This document shows, in pieces, positions 45,500 through 58,122 of a stretch of 64,000 nt of DNA. The position numbers and the translations under genes were made by a program. Source of the stretch: Callorhinus ursinus (lineage: Eukaryota > Chordata > Mammalia > Carnivora > Otariidae); NCBI RefSeq assembly GCF_003265705.1, contig NW_020312785.1, positions 128,817,665 through 128,881,664 of the forward strand, in the 5' to 3' direction. Position 1 is the first letter of the stretch, and each line of letters begins with the position of its first letter. The notes beneath the pieces were generated by a model, which made no database searches, was not told the DNA's origin, and worked only from the letters and a program-made list of their open reading frames with translations.

Positions 45500-46370
45500 T
45501 TTTTTCTTAGTTTTTGACTTGTGTGTAAACTGTTCAGCTTTATGTTATCTGCAGCTTGGATAAGCATGTCTTTTATGTCTCCATTTAAGTCATTGATAAA
45601 ATGTTGAAAAAGACAGGACTAATCACCCATTAACCTACTAAAGAGCTTTTTTGTGCCTACTTAACTTTTTTGGTCTTACAGCAAAATCTGCTAAAATTTG
45701 CTTATTGAGCTTATTGCACATCTACCAAACCAAGTTATCATCCAGCCTGGAATTCTCCCTCTTGCCCACAAGGAGACCTTCAAAGTGAGGTCTTCCATAG
45801 TGCAGTTTGCTTTTAGACCCTACTTTTTACAGTCTCATTGGTCATAAAAATACTTCCCCAAATACATAAAAGTCAATTTTATAACTGCCAGCCTGCTGTG
45901 TTTATTTTAGCACTGGGCCAGGGCCATTGACAATAATAAAGGAAGAAGACTTCCAAGAGTTTTTTTATTGTGTATATGCCCGAGCAGAATAGGAAGAAGT
46001 TGTTAATGGGGGTAAACAAAGAATGATATGGTCACCTCAGAGATGTAATTGGTTGGTACAGCACCAGCATTCAAAGAGAATCTGCATATGACCCTCAATT
46101 TATGCCTTGACTTTGTAAGTTTTTTGAACAACTTTTAAAAGACCTCATCATAAACCATGCTGGAGTTCAAATATGTCTGCTTTATTCCCTTAATCTGAAA
46201 TTTAATAGCCGTATTGAAAAGGAAATGGAGTGACCCATGGCACAGTTTGGTTTTGGTATATCCTGCTTTATCCCATTGATCACCACCACATCATTATCTA
46301 AATACTAACAAATCATCTGTTTAATAATCCTTTCTAGAGGTTTATTAAAAACTCTATCATTTTCTTTGTT
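45500..46370 (-). mobile_element. Ancient CR1/L3-like LINE, antisense
   Basis: The order ATGTTATCTGCAGCTTGGAT, AAGTCATTGATAAAATGTTG, AAGTTATCATCCAGCCTGGA, CTTGCCCACAAGGAGACCTT, AAAAGGAAATGGAGTGACCC and AATAATCCTTTCTAGAGGTT follows the antisense of the RT-distal region of a CR1-clade LINE (L3 family). Non-CR1 text separates some blocks. Very diverged; no frame remains. Confidence 0.65.
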
Positions 46371-46689
46371 AACAAAAGAAATAAAATTTAATAGAATTGA
46401 ATAGAATTGAAAACTTTGTCTCCACTCTGCCATCTGTTACAGTTCACCTTTATCTACTCCAAGGAGTGATTCTCTTTCTTAATTTGCTACATTCTTGCTT
46501 GGATAAGCCTTATTTTCTTTAGTTATTTTTTGTTTTGTTTTGTTTTAGTGGTGGTGGTTTTTTGCTTTATATGTCTAAATCCATGAATTGGTTTTAATGG
46601 TAGGATTTTAAGACAATTAAAAGATAAAGATAGTAAATAGTACCCACCCTGGAATAAAAGAAACTTCCCCCCCCCCAAAAAAAGGGCAA
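46371..46689. other. Unassigned intron sequence
   Basis: Contains a small AATAGAATTG repeat near 46388-46412 and a C9 run near 46668. Nothing else recognised. Confidence 0.35.
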
Positions 46690-47160
46690 AACCCAGCCCT
46701 GGCCTTCATGGAGCTTACAGACCAGTACAGAGGACAGACATAACAATAACTATGCTAAGGATAACAATACAGTGGGAACATTGGAGAAAGAGCACGTGAA
46801 GGATGGTAGCAGTAGCCCCCAGAGAAAAGAAATTGTATTTATGACAAAAAGAATAGCATACACAGAGGACTGGAAGTGTGTGACCTTTTCAGAGGAGTGT
46901 GGTCCATAGAGAACCAGGATAGACAGATGTGCCACTCTAAGGGATTTATCCTGGAGGCAATAGACAATTGAACATGTTTGCATGCTAGACAGATTACCCT
47001 TGAAGCAATATGGTGCATGGTGGTGGGAAGGAGAGACCAAAGAGAAATAGTGTCATGAAAGAGGCTGTTGTAATAATTTCATCTAGTGATGATAAATGCC
47101 TAAACTAGAGTAGTGACAAGGAGAATGAAGAGATAGAGAAATTGAGGAGATAGTGTCTAC
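46690..47160 (-). mobile_element. L2 LINE, antisense
   Basis: AACCCAGCCCTGGCCTTCAT, GGAGCTTACAGACCAGTACA, GGATTTATCCTGGAGGCAAT and AAGAGGCTGTTGTAATAATT follow the antisense L2 3' to ORF2 order. Confidence 0.7.
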
Positions 47161-48260
47161 TCATACATTTCTCTCATGTCCATGCTCTACATTTCTTGCA
47201 GGATGCATTAATATCACTGTGTATTTTTTCTGAAGATCTGAGCTTTTGTGCACAATCATTGCTATGCAGCTGAGAGTATATGAAATCAATAACTGCAGGT
47301 CATTATGTCATGACATAGCAAGAATTTTTGGTGTAGACACATTTGAAGTTCTCTTCTTCTTGGTGAACAATTCAGGGAAGGAAAAATTAAGATAGTCATC
47401 GAACCCGCCTTACCCTAGTCCTTCAGAATTCAGTCTGTACCTACCTCTTCTCTGATACTTTCCAGGATTTTTTCCCAACCAGGCACCATCGGTTCTGATC
47501 TGAACCCTAGAGCCCTATGTCCTCTCATGTGACATGTCTTCATAGTTATCTGTATGATTCTCTTCTCTCTCTACTAGGTAGTCAGGACCTAAACTTGTAC
47601 ATCTTAGCTTCCTCGCCCACCCATTAGCCCCATACTCCTCAACTGAAGGTAGCAGTCAACAGATAGCTTCTGAATAAATGAAAATTTATCCTTTGTGTTC
47701 TTTGTTCTAAACCAAAACCTTTTTTTATAATTGGCAGCAAACATTCCTCAGAACCAGACAGTATTTATACTTCCCTAGAACCTAACATAGACCTGTTTAG
47801 ACTATAGGCATCAATAAATACCTTCTTGGTTTATTATTTTTAGAATTGATTATTTTGAAATTCTTGACAGGACAAAGAAGAAAGGGGTAAAATTCATGAC
47901 ATATTTATTAAGGCATCTTCTCAGAAAAAGATTCTCACCTACTAGGTAGTATTTACTTATATAAATGCTGACAAGTGAGTTGAGTTGTATTTGAGCAAGT
48001 ATTGGGGGGCTAGAGGAGTACTCGTAACTATCTAAAATAGTTGACTTTAACCAATACCAAAAACCACTGTCTGGTCATGTCAAGCATATTCCTGAGAGTA
48101 AATATCCTAAAATTTCCAAATTAAATTAAAATTTAAATACAAATCAAATAGAAAATCAGTAAATTTATTCAGAAAACTTTTCTTCTTCCACACTTACTCC
48201 TACTTCCTATTTGGGGGTTGAGGAGGAAACACAAACATTTGATAGCTGAAAGCTTTTTAT
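47161..48260. other. Unassigned intron sequence
   Basis: No confident gene or repeat. A weak sense L2-like end may lie at about 47745-47825. Confidence 0.35.
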
Positions 48261-48261
48261 A

Positions 48262-48400
48262 GAAAATCACTGTTTATTCATTCACTCATTAAATATATAT
48301 CCAAGCCCTGTTAGATGTGTGGCAGTGCTGGATATCATGGAGATTACAAAGAATCTCCCACATGCCTTGCCCTCAGATTCCCTTCAGTCTAGGTAGGAAG
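48262..48400 (-). mobile_element. L2 3' end, antisense
   Basis: TGTTTATTCATTCACTCATT, TGGATATCATGGAGATTACA and CTTGCCCTCAGATTCCCTTC. Confidence 0.5.
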
Positions 48401-48770
48401 AAAGAAATATATACACACACAAAAGAGTAAGCCTAAATGTAAAGAAGTTTAGAAAAAGGATTGAGTACTATGATTGGAAATGGCAGAGGAATGCTTCGTA
48501 AAAGAACTGTCCATGAAAGATGGATAGCATTTCCATGGGTAAAAGAAAATGTCAAGTTATTAAGATGGAGGATGGCAGAACTTTGAAGTGTGGAAAAAAC
48601 AAGCTTGTTCTACCAGCCGTGTTCTAAGCTTAGCAATCTATTACATATATGGAACTTGAATTTAGAGAAATCACATTTAGAGCAATATACTTGGGTATCA
48701 TTTGAAACTTTGAAAATAGGAAAAATCTCAGCATTAACAGTTAGTGAATCTGTAAGTTTGAATTTTTTTT
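48401..48770. other. Unassigned intron sequence
   Basis: Nothing recognised. Confidence 0.35.
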
Positions 48771-48963
48771 TAAGATTTTATTTACTTATTAGAGAAGAGA
48801 GAGCACAAGCAGGGGGAGGGGCAAAGGGAGAGGGACAAGCAGACTCGCCGCAGAGGGGTTAACCCATAGCAGGGAGTCCCACACAGGGCTCCATCCCAGG
48901 ACTCCAAGATCATGACCTGAGCCGAAGGCAGATGCTTAACCATCTGAGCCACCCTGTTTCCCC
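48771..48963 (-). mobile_element. CAN-SINE, antisense, with internal insertion
   Basis: TTTTTAAGATTTTATTTACT tail side, head GAGCCACCCTGTTTCCCC (diverged). An unusual GGGGTTAACCCATAGCAGGG lies where other copies read TGAGCAGGGAG. Flanks GTAAGTTTGAATTTTTTT versus ATAGGTTTGAATTTTTTT. Confidence 0.9.
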
Positions 48964-48979
48964 ATAGGTTTGAATTTTT

Positions 48980-49871
48980 TTAATAAAAAGTTGAAAAGAA
49001 TGATCTAAAACTAAATGAGCTATGTAATATTTCCTCATAAAGGCACATACAACATGTATACACCTATTATTTTGGAACACTATTATTGGAAAAATTGGGA
49101 ATAGTGAGGGAAAACTTCCTAAAAGAAATATTATTTAACGAGTCCATGATATCTTAACATCTTTCATGAATTGACTCTTATGGTCAGTGAAAAAAAGTTA
49201 CTCCTAACCAGGCCAAAAATAATCCATTATGTGATTATAAAGTAGTGATACAGTTTTTAAATACATGCCTGAGAAATGAATCTTTTTAATTTATAGTTTT
49301 ATGACATCTAAGAAGGTCAAACCATCTATCTGTTAGAGTTGTGGGCTTCTGAATACATACGTCTTTAAAGACCTTAGAACTTGTCAGGGTGATGGTCAGC
49401 ATAACTACCTTATTGTGATGATACATTAGTTTCTGCTGCAAACAAGAGATTGTTGTCTTTGTCCTTTAATCTACATATCATTAATTCTGACCAAAAAAAG
49501 GAATAAAGTCATGAAAAACTGACCCATTCAGGCCTTTGAAGAAAAGTAAGTTATCCTAATATTGTCAGGACAAAAGTACGTGAATATTCTCATAAGGGGG
49601 AAAAAAGACAGTTTGTTAGTCACTTTTACTCAGATAGCTCAAATTTTTAAATTCTTTGTACTGTTTATTTGAAGTAGATACAATGTAGGACTATGTGTCA
49701 TACTTCTAGAATGTCTATCAGTTCTATTTTCTAATCTGAAGGATCTATGAAATATTCTTAATCCCAACTCTACAGTTGATGTTTGATATTTATAATCACT
49801 GTTGACTAAAATACTAGTTACAAGACTTTGAAAGTTGAACTACAGCAAAATTTGCATAACAAAATAACTTT
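48980..49871. other. Unassigned intron sequence
   Basis: AT-rich, with no recognised element. Confidence 0.35.
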
Positions 49872-50075
49872 GTTTTTTTAAGATTTTATTTATTTATTTA
49901 TTTGAGAGAGAGAGGGAGAACACAAGCAGGGGGAGCGGCAGAGGGAGAGGGAGAAGCAGGCTCCCCGCTGAACAGGGAGCCCGCCATGAGACATGTGACT
50001 CTATTCCAAGACCCTGGGATCATGACCTGAGCTGAAGGCAGACACTTAACTGACTAAGCCAGCCAGGCACCCCCC
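49872..50075 (-). mobile_element. CAN-SINE, antisense
   Basis: TTTATTTATTTATTTGAGAG tail side, GAGAAGCAGGCTCCCCGCTG, head CCAGCCAGGCACCCCCC. Confidence 0.93.
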
Positions 50076-50489
50076 AAATAACACATTTCTTTATAAACTT
50101 TATACATTGGTCAATTATTCCCTCCTACCCCTGCCCCCCGCAGTAAAAGTCACTTAAACCTAACTGTTGAAACATCAGAAGTTCTCAGTTGGTTGTCATT
50201 TTTAATTGCTGTATGTATGCCTCTTTTCAAATGTAAATATTCTGTTTTTTTCCAGTTCATTGTTTACTGAACACATGCATGTTGACATCCTACTCTCCCC
50301 TCTAGGGGATTTAAATCAGTATCAGATAAAATCCTTGTTCTTCAGGACTTTATATAAATGTGTTCCCTTTATAAATATTCATTGCTAGCTTGTCTACAGA
50401 AATTCATTTCTTAAAATCTTTATTTAGCTATATGTACAGTTATCATTTTTGTAAAATGAAGTTGGCACTATTTATAAAAAAGCCTTCCA
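50076..50489. other. Unassigned intron sequence
   Basis: Nothing recognised. Confidence 0.35.
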
Positions 50490-50628
50490 CTCAGGATTGA
50501 GTTCCGCATTGGGCTCCCTCCTCAGTGCGGAGTCGACTTCTCCCTCTGCCTCTGCCCCTCCCCCCACTCGTGCTCTCCCTTTCTTTCTCTCTCTCAAATA
50601 AATAAAATCTTAATGAAAAAAAAAAAAG
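50490..50628 (+). mobile_element. CAN-SINE, sense, 5'-truncated
   Basis: Starts in the middle (GATTGAGTTCCGCATTGGGC) and continues through the CT-rich block to AAATAAATAAAATCTTAATG and an A tail. The tRNA-like head is absent. Confidence 0.9.
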
Positions 50629-51232
50629 AAACCCCTCTTAATATCAGATATTCCTTCAGCAAAACAAACAAGTAATTCTTGAATACTTTCCTGGAGGGCA
50701 AAAGAAATATATTGGCAGTAGTTCTTGATATGAGGTAAAAGTCTATGTACCTCTTCTTTGCAATGAGAGAAACACATTCATCCTTATAAGGATGCCTCAA
50801 TCCAAAGAATCAAGATAAGAGTGGCTACCTTGGACTGTCAATTATATATTTACCATTTACCTTTTCCTCTCTCTGCTCTTCTCAGCAAGGTGGGTTCCAG
50901 GAGGTGATTAGGGCCTTGGTCAGAAATGGTTCTTCAGCCATTTCTGGTGGTTCTTTGCCTGTAACATTTGATTCCTCCCTTCCTGCATACCTGCTTCAGA
51001 TTGTGGTTTGAGTTGCCCATCTTTTCTCCATTTCCCCCCTCTTTTTTTTTTTTTTTTTTGTTTATTTCACCTGTATTCATTTATCTCTTGGTTTGGTCAC
51101 TATTCAAATCATGTACAAAAACAAACTCCCATGGTGTTGACCATGAAAAAGCCATTCTGTGAACTTAGGAATAAGTAGTGTCGTGTCATCAGCCATAAAG
51201 GATTCATTCCGTGCATGAGGTGTTAGTTTAAG
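50629..51232. other. Unassigned intron sequence with poly-T run
   Basis: A long T run at about 51043-51060. No gene or repeat was named. Confidence 0.35.
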
Positions 51233-51247
51233 AAGGAATGCCGTGTA

Positions 51248-51473
51248 GGGACACCTGGGTGGATCAGTCGGTTGAGTGTCTGGCTCCTCATTTCAGCTCC
51301 GGTATGATCTCAGAGTTGTGAGATGGAGCCTGTGTAGGGCTCCATGCTCAGTGGGGAGTCTCCTTGAAGATTCTCTCTCCCTCTCCCTGTGTGCCCCCAT
51401 CCCCCGCTTGCTCACAGGCAACACGCTCTCCCTCTCCCTCTCTTTCTAAAATAAATAAAATCTTTAAAAAAAA
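51248..51473 (+). mobile_element. CAN-SINE, sense, older subfamily
   Basis: GGGACACCTGGGTGGATCAG head, GAGTGTCTGGCTCCTCATTT and CTTGAAGATTCTCTCTCCCT typical of an older SINEC group. Flanks AAGGAATGCCGTGTA (51233-51247) and AAGGAATGCTATGTA (51474-51488). Confidence 0.94.
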
Positions 51474-51488
51474 AAGGAATGCTATGTA

Positions 51489-52189
51489 ACAACCCTATTA
51501 CAGATTCCTAAATACCCCTTTCATCATTGCCCTCACATGATCAAAAACTACAGAGTAACAGACAACTTATTTTATCATTCAACACCCACTCCTTCATTGT
51601 CTCAGTCAGACTTCGACCTTATTTTACTTTTTTAATAAGCTGCCTGGTTAGATATCCATTAATAGTGTACAGTATCATTCATTACATCTGTTCTCCACAG
51701 ATGTCTAAAGAAAGATTATTCACTAGGATATTCTAAATGCTGAGATTTAAATTATTCAAAGATAGATAAATCTTAAGTGACAATTTTCAAGTCGTGTTAA
51801 AATATTATTTGTTTACTTTTTTTTAACTGACTTGGTTTTTCTTGCCCTCAGTAATCTCAGAGATGACAGGTCATTTGGCATAAGAACAATGATAATAATA
51901 GTGAATGTTGTTAAACATTTCCTCTCTTTGCTTAACACTTTACATGAATTCTCATTTTACTAGAACTTGATCTGAAGAAGCTACTAAATCCCTACAACAT
52001 TAGCTTTTCTGTGTGAGGTCAACTGTTAGATCTAAAAATCATATAAATTTCTTTATTCTCTTCCTGGTTTCAAAAAAGTCTCTGGGGTGTGTGTGTGTGT
52101 GTGTTTTGTTTACTTCCTTCTTATATCTTCTTTATTTACTATTGAAATTGCCTCAACTATGCACATTTGAATTCCTCTCAACTTGTGTC
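51489..52189. other. Unassigned intron sequence with (TG)9
   Basis: (GT)n run at 52087-52104. Otherwise nothing recognised. Confidence 0.35.
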
Positions 52190-52325
52190 TCAGTTTCTTT
52201 ATCCATAAATGAGGAAAATAATAGTACCCACCTCACAGGGTCATTGTGAATATTAAGTTATGTAATAAATGCAGATCACTTAGAACAGTGCCGAGCACAT
52301 AAACATTACATAATTGTTAGCCATT
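52190..52325 (+). mobile_element. MIR, sense
   Basis: TCAGTTTCTTTATCCATAAA, TAATAGTACCCACCTCACAG, GGTCATTGTGAATATTAAGT and AGAACAGTGCCGAGCACATA are in MIR order. Confidence 0.85.
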
Positions 52326-54134
52326 TTTAATTTTTATTATTATTTTTTTGGTTACAGTGTTCTATGATATACATGCTATATTTTTTTATTTCATGGTATA
52401 AACAGGAAAACCAGTACCTTTCCCTCTCTAGCATACATACGTGCAAAGTTTGGAAACTTTTGAACACTGCCACTTTCAAAGAATGTCTCTTTTGTGTGTA
52501 ATATAGCACTTACTGAGAGAGTGGGCATTCAGCCAACTCTGTAATTGCTGTTAATTTACTGTATCATTAACAGAATTAGTCATTGTTTCACTTTCTACTG
52601 TGTTAAAATATAGTTTACTTCAACACTGTTGTGGGCTATATGAAAAATCAAATTGTCATTTCCAGCAAGTTATGATGAATACTTTGTATTGTGTTGTATG
52701 TATATTGAATTATTAATCTCTTAAATAACTGCCATTTCATATGTCTACAAACATAAAATGTAGTACTTCTTTCCCAAAGGATAAAGGAAGCCTGTATGTT
52801 ATTTCCATTTTACATTTAGGAAGTCTATAAATATGCTACATTTTATATAATTGCCTTGGGTAGTGTGAGACCTATAAAAAATGTGAACAAAATAAAAAGG
52901 AGGGCATTCTCCTTATGTTTATGTTTATCTCACTCTAATTTAATAGCAAGTGTCATATGGTTGGCTATTTATTATCCATTAATCCATTAAGTATCTCAGC
53001 TGTTGTGCTTCGTAATTAATTGTCGTTATGTATGAGACACTTTTGCAGTTATAAAGCAGAGATGAATCATCTTGTCTTAGAAATGTAGGTTCATTGGACA
53101 TCTGTTAAATTATGTTTTCTCTATGCAGTACTAATTAATAAGTAAGTGATGTTGGATCAACATAGCCCCACATAATGGTTTTAAGTTCAGTGTTCAAGAG
53201 CAGCTGTTCTAGTATTTTATGGGGATAGGGCTTGGGGAGTGATGCCTCTGGTGGAAATACAAAACTCAGAGAGCTTTGGGTTTTAGTTTTGATGGACCCC
53301 CAGGCATTGATTGATTGTGTATATGCTCAATGGAACTAAAATAATGGGAATGTTTAAATGATATTTTGTGTACCTGTTTAAGTTCAGATACCAGATCATC
53401 CTTTCTCCCTGAATTGCTGGGGATTCAGCAGTTTTTGAATCCATATATAATGATGTTACTGAAAAAATTTGCCAAGCCATGAAAACCCATTTGTAGAAAA
53501 CTCATACAACCAGCTTTAAAAAAAAAAAAAAAAAAAAATCCTTAATTGTTTTAAAGTACCATATTACTTTTTTAAGGGGCCTTTAAAAAGCCATTAAAAT
53601 CCAAGCCTTCAAATGGTAAAGTTGTACTCCTAGGAGTGTGCCACTTCTAGAGCTTTGTTAAGTTTCTTTTCTTTTCTTTCTTTTTTAACTGATTGAGGAA
53701 GGAAACCTCTGTATGCATGCCAAACAAGCATTGATTGAGCTAGTTTCAAGTTAGTGTCTTTAACAGATAGTATTTTGTTCAAAATGAAGTAATTGAGACA
53801 TCATCTATAAGAGATTTTTATACAGATTTAAATATAAATCAACTCTTCCTAAGGGATGACTCTACATTGCCTTATATTTTGGCATTTATGATACAATCTG
53901 GTCTCAAGCTAGTGTTGTCCTTGAAGCCCATGAAGAAGCAAATGCAGAATACCACAGTCTAAGGTACATGAGACTTCTACAGAAAAATAAATAATATGCA
54001 CTGAGGATGAACTCATATTCCGATTACAATCCACCCTATGGTATGATCCTACCATAAAAGAGAATCAGCTGGAGTACCATTTCTGAAACTTGAGTCAGTA
54101 GAACAAGTCAAAAAAGATGAGATAATTTTTTAAA
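52326..54134. other. Unassigned intron sequence, low repeat content
   Basis: About 1.8 kb without recognised SINE or LINE. Contains an A22 run at 53518-53539. Only short frames are present. Confidence 0.4.
53518..53539 (+). repeat. A22 homopolymer
   Basis: 22 consecutive A. No retroposed body was recognised on its 5' side, so its origin is unclear. Confidence 0.9.
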
Positions 54135-54148
54135 GAGAAAAAGATGGA

Positions 54149-54300
54149 GGGGTACCTGGGTGGCTTAGTCGTTTAAGTGTCCAACTCTTGATTTCAGCTC
54201 AGGTCATGATCTTAGGGTTGTGAGATGCAGCCCCTCACTGGGCATGGAGCTGCTAAAGATTCACTCTTTCCTTCGCTCTCTGCCCCTCCCTCTCCAAAAA
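54149..54300 (+). mobile_element. CAN-SINE, sense, older short copy
   Basis: GGGGTACCTGGGTGGCTTAG head, CCAACTCTTGATTTCAGCTC, shortened CT block. Imperfect flanks AGAGAAAAAGATGG versus GAGAGAAAAAAATGG. Confidence 0.92.
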
Positions 54301-54315
54301 GAGAGAAAAAAATGG

Positions 54316-55385
54316 AATAGGAAACATAATGAGAGAACAAGTCACTAATAAAAAACACACAAATTTGGAAAAAGAATCAAATTGAATCTCATTCAATACA
54401 GATATATTTCTGAAACATTCTATGTAAATTAATTTTTATAAGTTAGATAAAAAGGAATCTAATTATTGGTCCCTGATAAAGTCATACCAAGTATCTTCCC
54501 TTGCAGGGCTTGGGTGTAATCAGGTGCTGCACGGTGGGAAAGTGCCCTGGGGATTGAATACGATGTTCTTTCTTCAAGAGAGGAAATTTTCTAGTTGCAT
54601 GTTTTTCTTCATCTATACTTAAAAGGAACTGAGAAAGACTTTTTAAATTTAAATATCTATGCTTTAAAGTTCTTTTATTATTCATCATTTAAATAGTATT
54701 TGAAATCTTTTTTAAAAAGTGGCTCTGTCCTGTAGTTAAACATAGCATGCTATACAGTCATGTATAGCAGGATGGGCATCATCTTTACACATGATAGTTT
54801 CTAAGTAATGTTTAATTTTAATTCCTTTACTGCCAGTTATGAGAGAAGAATTATATTTCCAGGTTTTTTTTGGGGGGGGGAAGGGGTTTGGTCTGGTTTT
54901 GCTAATGTTGTGACAAAGAAACTCAGTTTCTTTTAGATTTGTGATTTCTTCTCACTTATGATGGGTTATTCCAGTTTTTATTTTGTCTTAGGATGTGGTG
55001 GTTATTGTTTCAGTGCTCTTAAGTCCATTTTAAGAAAAGAGCACTCGAAATCTCAAAAAGGGTAGTAGTACTGACATTTTTAAAATGTGTACTAACAAAT
55101 TATTCAAATAAACTAGTTTCATGGTGAGCCTTCAGCCAAGATCCATTTGAATGATGTTAACCCTGCTATTTTTGGACCTTTGTTACATGATTCACTGATT
55201 TATGTCACAGGAGCTCCAAATATTTCCTCTCTGGGTCTCCACGGAAAAGTATTTTTAAGAAGAATGTATTTCTCCCTGATCTCATACTTCCTCAATAAAA
55301 TCACCGTGTCATTTATCTCCTGATGAAATGTTTTTTGAAAAATGGAACCTCTGTGCAAAATAGATGTTATTTCTGAAATATGATT
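54316..55385. other. Unassigned intron sequence
   Basis: Includes a G-rich run (G9 AA G4) at 54872-54886. No gene or repeat was named. Confidence 0.35.
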
Positions 55386-55402
55386 TTAAATGATCATTTT
55401 TA

Positions 55403-55757
55403 AAATAATTTTTATTGTTATGTTAATCACCATACATTACATCATTAGTGTTTGATGTAGTGTTCCATGATTCATTGTTTGTGCATAACACCCAGTGCTC
55501 CACGCAGAATGTGCCCTCTTGAATACCCATCACCAGGCTAACCCATCCCCCCACCCCCCTCCCCTCTAGAACCCTCAGTTTGTTTTTCAGAGTCCATTGT
55601 CTCTAATGTTTCGTCTCCCCCTCCAACTTACTCCCCTTCATTCTTCCCCTCCTGCTATCTTCTTCTTATTCTTTTTTTCTTAACATATATTGCATACTTT
55701 GTTTCAGAAGTACAAATCTGTGATTCATCAGTCTTGTACAATTCACAGTGCTCACCA
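55403..55757 (-). mobile_element. Carnivore L1, 5'-truncated, antisense
   Basis: Left end TAAAATAATTTTTATTGTTA, then CATAACACCCAGTGCTCCAC and CCCTTCATTCTTCCCCTCCT: the 3' UTR of carnivore L1. Flanked by the duplication TTAAATGATCATTTTTA (55386-55402, 55758-55774). Closely similar to the copies at 58123-58440 and 63523-64000. Confidence 0.95.
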
Positions 55758-55883
55758 TTAAATGATCATTTTTAATGTCGTTATCAACTTTTCAGCTTGG
55801 ACTTGTTTCTTTATTTTAAAACATTTTCCTAAATTGTCTAGAATCAGTTTGGCAAAAATACTTTATTAAAATATTTTCTTCTC

Positions 55884-56080
55884 GGGCGCCTGGGTGGCTC
55901 AGTTGGTTAAGCCACTGCCTTCGGCTCAGGTCATGATCCTGGAGTCCCAGGATCGAGTCGCACATCAGGCTCCCTGCTCAGCAGGGAGTCTGCTTCTCCC
56001 TCTGACCCTCTTCCCTCTCATGCTCTCTGTCTCTCATTCTCTCTCTCTCAAATAAATAAATAAAATCTTAAAAAAAATTG
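55884..56080 (+). mobile_element. CAN-SINE, sense
   Basis: GGGCGCCTGGGTGGCTCAGT head, GACTGCCTTCGG-type variant, long CT block, AAATAAATAAATAAAATC. Flanks are both of the TATTTTCTTCTC / TTTTTTCTTCTC type. Confidence 0.95.
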
Positions 56081-56299
56081 TTTTTTCTTCTCTATCTGTA
56101 CTCATACCCTACATGATTTCTCTGCCTTTACAAAACCACTTTTTGTCTGTATGTGGAATGTTGTCCTTGCCCTAGAGCAAAGGAGTGGTACAAAGAAAAT
56201 ACATTTAAAACTCAGGTGATAGGGGAATATTTACATGAACACAAGAAATAGCCTTGTAAAACTGGGAGACGTGATGAGGGCAAGAGAGACTAGCACTGC

Positions 56300-56480
56300 T
56301 TGAATTTCTGCTGAGTGCCGGGCATGGTATTAGAATTTCTTGTGTACTTCAGTCTTCACAGCCACTGTGGGAATAGCTAGTATTTTTCCCCATGTTAAGA
56401 TGAGGAAACTGAATCTCAGGCTACGTTGATTCATCCAAAGTCAGAATTCCAGCTCAAGTCCAGCGAGCTCCCAAAACCAC
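56300..56480 (-). mobile_element. MIR, antisense
   Basis: GCTGAGTGCCGGGCATGGTA, GATGAGGAAACTGAATCTCA, and TCCAAAGTCAGAATTCCAGC. Confidence 0.75.
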
Positions 56481-56763
56481 ATATTCTTTTCATAATATAA
56501 CTCTTGGATCTTGGAACTAGAATGGGCCTGAGAATAATCTAATTTAAATCTCATTTTGTCAGGAAATAGGGGCTCAGAGTAGCAAAGGGACTTCTAGATC
56601 ATTCACAACTTAGTAGCATTGTTTTATGCTATAGTAAACATAAAGAATTCTGTTAACTCTTTCTAAAATTATTTTTAAGGAGAAGTGATTCTGTGAAGTA
56701 TAGAAATAGCACAGCTACATTTTAAGTTACAAAGTAATAGTGCAGCTGGAAAATATACATACA

Positions 56764-57234
56764 TGTATTGTTTCCTATTACTGCTGTAACAAATTGACAC
56801 AAAGTTGGAGGCTTAAAACAGTATGAATTTCTTGTCCTACAGTTCTGGATGTCAGCAAGCTCAAATCAAGGTGTCAGCAAGGCTGCATTCCTTTTTAAGG
56901 TTTTAAGGGGAAATTCATTTCCTTGCCTCTTCCAGCTTCTTGAGGCCAACTGCGTTGCTTGGATCATGGTCCCGTCACTATGGCTTCTTGCTTCCTCACC
57001 TCACTTTGACCGCTTGACATCCCCTACCTATCTTCCTGCTTCCCTCTCACAAAGCTCTTGTGATTATATCCAGCCCACCTATATAATCCCAGAGTAATCA
57101 CCCCATCTCAGGAGCCTTAACTTATTCACACCTGCAAAGTCCCTTTTACCATGTAAGGGTAACATTATTCACAGGTTCCAGGGATTAGGATGTGGACATC
57201 TTTGGGGTAATAGGGCATTATCCTGTCTACCACA
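56764..57234 (-). mobile_element. Solo LTR, MLT1-like (ERVL-MaLR), antisense
   Basis: Antisense LTR 3' end GTTTCCTATTACTGCTGTAA and AGGCTTAAAACAGTATGAAT at the left; LTR start TGTGGTAGACAGGATAATGC on the minus strand at the right. Internal blocks AAGTCCCTTTTACCATGTAA and GATGTGGACATCTTTGGGG agree. About 470 bp, close to full length. No internal retroviral sequence is attached. ATACA occurs on each outer side (56759-56763, 57238-57242), a possible 5-bp duplication. Confidence 0.75.
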
Positions 57235-58111
57235 CACATACACACCCACATGCCTCTGTTGTGTGTTTATATATCTATCACACATCAATTAAAACACTTC
57301 TCATCCAGAGTCATCTAGGAATTAGATATTCTGGATAAACAAGTTTTCTATATCACTATATCCAAATCATTTTTAAAATTTCCTTAATATATGGAAAATG
57401 TTCTAAAATGTGCTGTCTTCCCTGCCTTTCAAAACAGTATAATATAATTTTACCTCTCCTTGAGGAATGATAGCTATCATAAACATCAGTATTGAGCTGT
57501 GCTTCAAACACAGCAATAAATGCAAATGCAGGTGTAGGTTGTGTGATATACAGAACTCAGTGAGTATTAAGCGCTGCATGGAACTGGAATTTTCTTTATG
57601 GTCATTTTTTATCATTTTTTTTTTTTGTCAGAAGGGTGAAATGAAGGATGTACTGCCATCCAGCCCCCTGAACAAGATAACATGATGGTCTTTCTATAAA
57701 ATTGAGTCAGATATGAGCAGTCTTCTGTAGAGTGATGGTGGCCTGTCAGCCTCTAAAAATCTCCTTCTAACATGTACAGATCTCTTGATATTTGTCAATA
57801 TTCAAAACATCATTTTCTATTTCTATATGACTAATGTCTAAAAGGACTACTGACAATTCCTTATTAATTTGCATATATTCTTCTCTTTCATTTCCCCTTT
57901 TTGTTGATAGGGTCTGGAAGAGAATGCTGGCTGTTTCAAGAGCTGTTATTAGCAAGTTTTTACCTTGATTGTGGAACACTTTTGCTGATCTGACCAGGCC
58001 ACATGTTTTTTTAAATTTTCTTTATTATTTAAATAGGTAGTAGTAACAAATATGTCTTGCTTTCTCAGGTTATTCTCCCCTGTTTTCAGTCTACTATAAG
58101 TTGTGGTTCTT
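57235..58111. other. Unassigned intron sequence
   Basis: Nothing recognised beyond a short CACA-rich run at its left edge. Confidence 0.35.
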
Positions 58112-58122
58112 AAATGTTCTTT

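Noticed and set aside
56764..57234. Possible endogenous retrovirus
   Set aside because: Only an LTR is present. No gag, pol or env remnant adjoins it, so it is recorded as a solo LTR.
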